Assembly: GCA_020693165.1 (NCBI GenBank)
Contig: JAIMJQ010000025.1
Span: forward strand, 1-35,712
Direction: 5' to 3'
Source: Xanthomonas sp.
GTDB lineage: Bacteria; Pseudomonadota; Gammaproteobacteria; Xanthomonadales; SZUA-5
Length of the DNA stretch: 35,712 nucleotides
Below, piece by piece: positions 34,841-35,712 of the stretch. The notes beneath the pieces are model-generated. The model was given only the letters and a program-made list of their open reading frames with translations, was not told the origin of the DNA and searched no databases. A program made the position numbers and the translations under genes. How positions within the stretch are numbered: the stretch's first letter is position 1; each line of letters opens with the position of its first letter.

Positions 34841-34942
34841 CGTTGTCTCCTCGTTGACGGGCGACCGAATCAGCGGTCGAACGCCCAGAGACCGCGCAGC
34901 GCGCGCAAAGTTCCAGAACGCAGCGAAAATCGATCGCCGCGA

Positions 34943-35641
34943 TCAGGAGCCGATCGCTGCCGTCGGTGCCAGCACTTGGATCAACACCGCGGCGAAGTGG
35001 CAGACGCTTCCGGCCAGCACGAAGGCGTGCCAGATGGCGTGGGCATAGGGCAAACGGTGGCTCATGTAAAAGACCGTGCCCAGGGTGTAGGCAATGCCAC
35101 CCGCCATCAGCCAGGCGAAAGCGCCCTGCGGCAGTGCCTTCATCAATGGCTCGATGGCGATGATCACCAGCCAGCCCATCGCCAGGTAGATTGCGGTCGA
35201 CAACCAGCGGAAGCGGCCGGTGTAGTAGAGCTTGAAGATGATGCCGGCGATGGCCAGCCCCCAGATCAGGCCGAACAAGGTCCAGCCCCACGGCCCGCGC
35301 AGGCTGGTCAGCGTGAACGGCGTGTAGGTGCCGGCAATCAGCACGTAGATCATGCAGTGATCGAACACCTTCAATCGCGCCTTGGTCGGCGCGTGGCTGA
35401 CCGCGTGATAGAGCGTCGACGCCAGGTACAGCAGCAGCAGCGAGGCACCGTAGACCGATGCGCCGATAACGGCCCAGCGGTCACCGTAGATCGACGCCAG
35501 TGTGACCAGTACAGCACCCGCGGCCAGCGCCACCACCGCGCCGATGCCGTGGGTCAGCGCATTCAGCAGTTCCTCGAGGTGCACAGCCGTGCGCCTGGGC
35601 GCCGGGAGGTCGGCGGTCAGCGTTTGCGACAGGTCGTTCAT
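34943..35641 (-). CDS. Hemolysin III / PAQR family membrane protein
   Basis: EELLNALTHGIGAVVALAAGAVLV...LYLASTLYHAVSHAPTKARLKVFDHCMIYVLIAGTYTPF...HRLPYAHAIWHAFVLAGSVCHFAAV; start MNDLSQ at 35641. Confidence 0.9.
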   Translation of the reverse strand: MNDLSQTLTADLPAPRRTAVHLEELLNALTHGIGAVVALAAGAVLVTLASIYGDRWAVIGASVYGASLLLLYLASTLYHAVSHAPTKARLKVFDHCMIYVLIAGTYTPFTLTSLRGPWGWTLFGLIWGLAIAGIIFKLYYTGRFRWLSTAIYLAMGWLVIIAIEPLMKALPQGAFAWLMAGGIAYTLGTVFYMSHRLPYAHAIWHAFVLAGSVCHFAAVLIQVLAPTAAIGS

Positions 35642-35712
35642 CTTCCGCGCTTTCAGGAATGAGAGCGACAGCGTGCACTCACGCGGTGGACAGGTCAAAT
35701 GGGAGGGGAAGC

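Noticed and set aside
34061-35662. Plus-strand ORF (533 aa)
   Set aside because: Antisense to dsbC and the PAQR-like gene; shadow ORF.
1-35712. Prophage, integron, transposase or defence-system genes
   Set aside because: No integrase, transposase, phage structural or defence-type protein recognised among the supported minus-strand ORFs.
1-35712. tRNA or rRNA genes
   Set aside because: No recognisable tRNA or rRNA signature noticed by eye; a dedicated tRNA/rRNA scan would be needed to exclude them formally.

Overview
GC-rich chromosomal segment, most likely from a Xanthomonadales/Lysobacterales-type gammaproteobacterium (inferred from gene content and gene order). Essentially all genes are on the minus strand. 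In minus-strand order the window holds: a PAQR/hemolysin III-like membrane protein; dsbC; purL; an exosortase-H-associated-like membrane protein; a complete xps-type type II secretion operon (gspE-F-G-H-I-J-K-L-M-N-D); a small lipoprotein; two secreted proteins of unknown function; a parvulin PPIase; an O-antigen/polysaccharide ABC exporter (Wzm/Wzt) with glycosyltransferases, a methyltransferase and an unusual 602-aa glycosyltransferase-like protein; a degenerate cyclase-TPR protein; ftsE/ftsX; and a dual-receiver response regulator. The most striking content is non-genic. (a) A 42-bp tandem array built on a TCCAGACAAGTCTGGA palindrome sits at the left edge, and a 24-nt copy of it lies in frame inside purL. 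About 190 bp away purL carries a second, different in-frame palindrome; together these resemble Rickettsia-style palindromic elements inside an essential enzyme. (b) Inverted pairs of short-period (7-8 nt) tandem repeats, several matching the G-quadruplex pattern, occur at many junctions of the T2SS operon. Some extend into the pseudopilin leader coding regions, giving unusually long leaders and possible slippage-prone, phase-variable starts. (c) Composite long inverted repeats sit in the polysaccharide cluster. No CRISPR, rRNA, tRNA, prophage or integrase was recognised. All coordinates and motif calls were read by eye; nothing was run.
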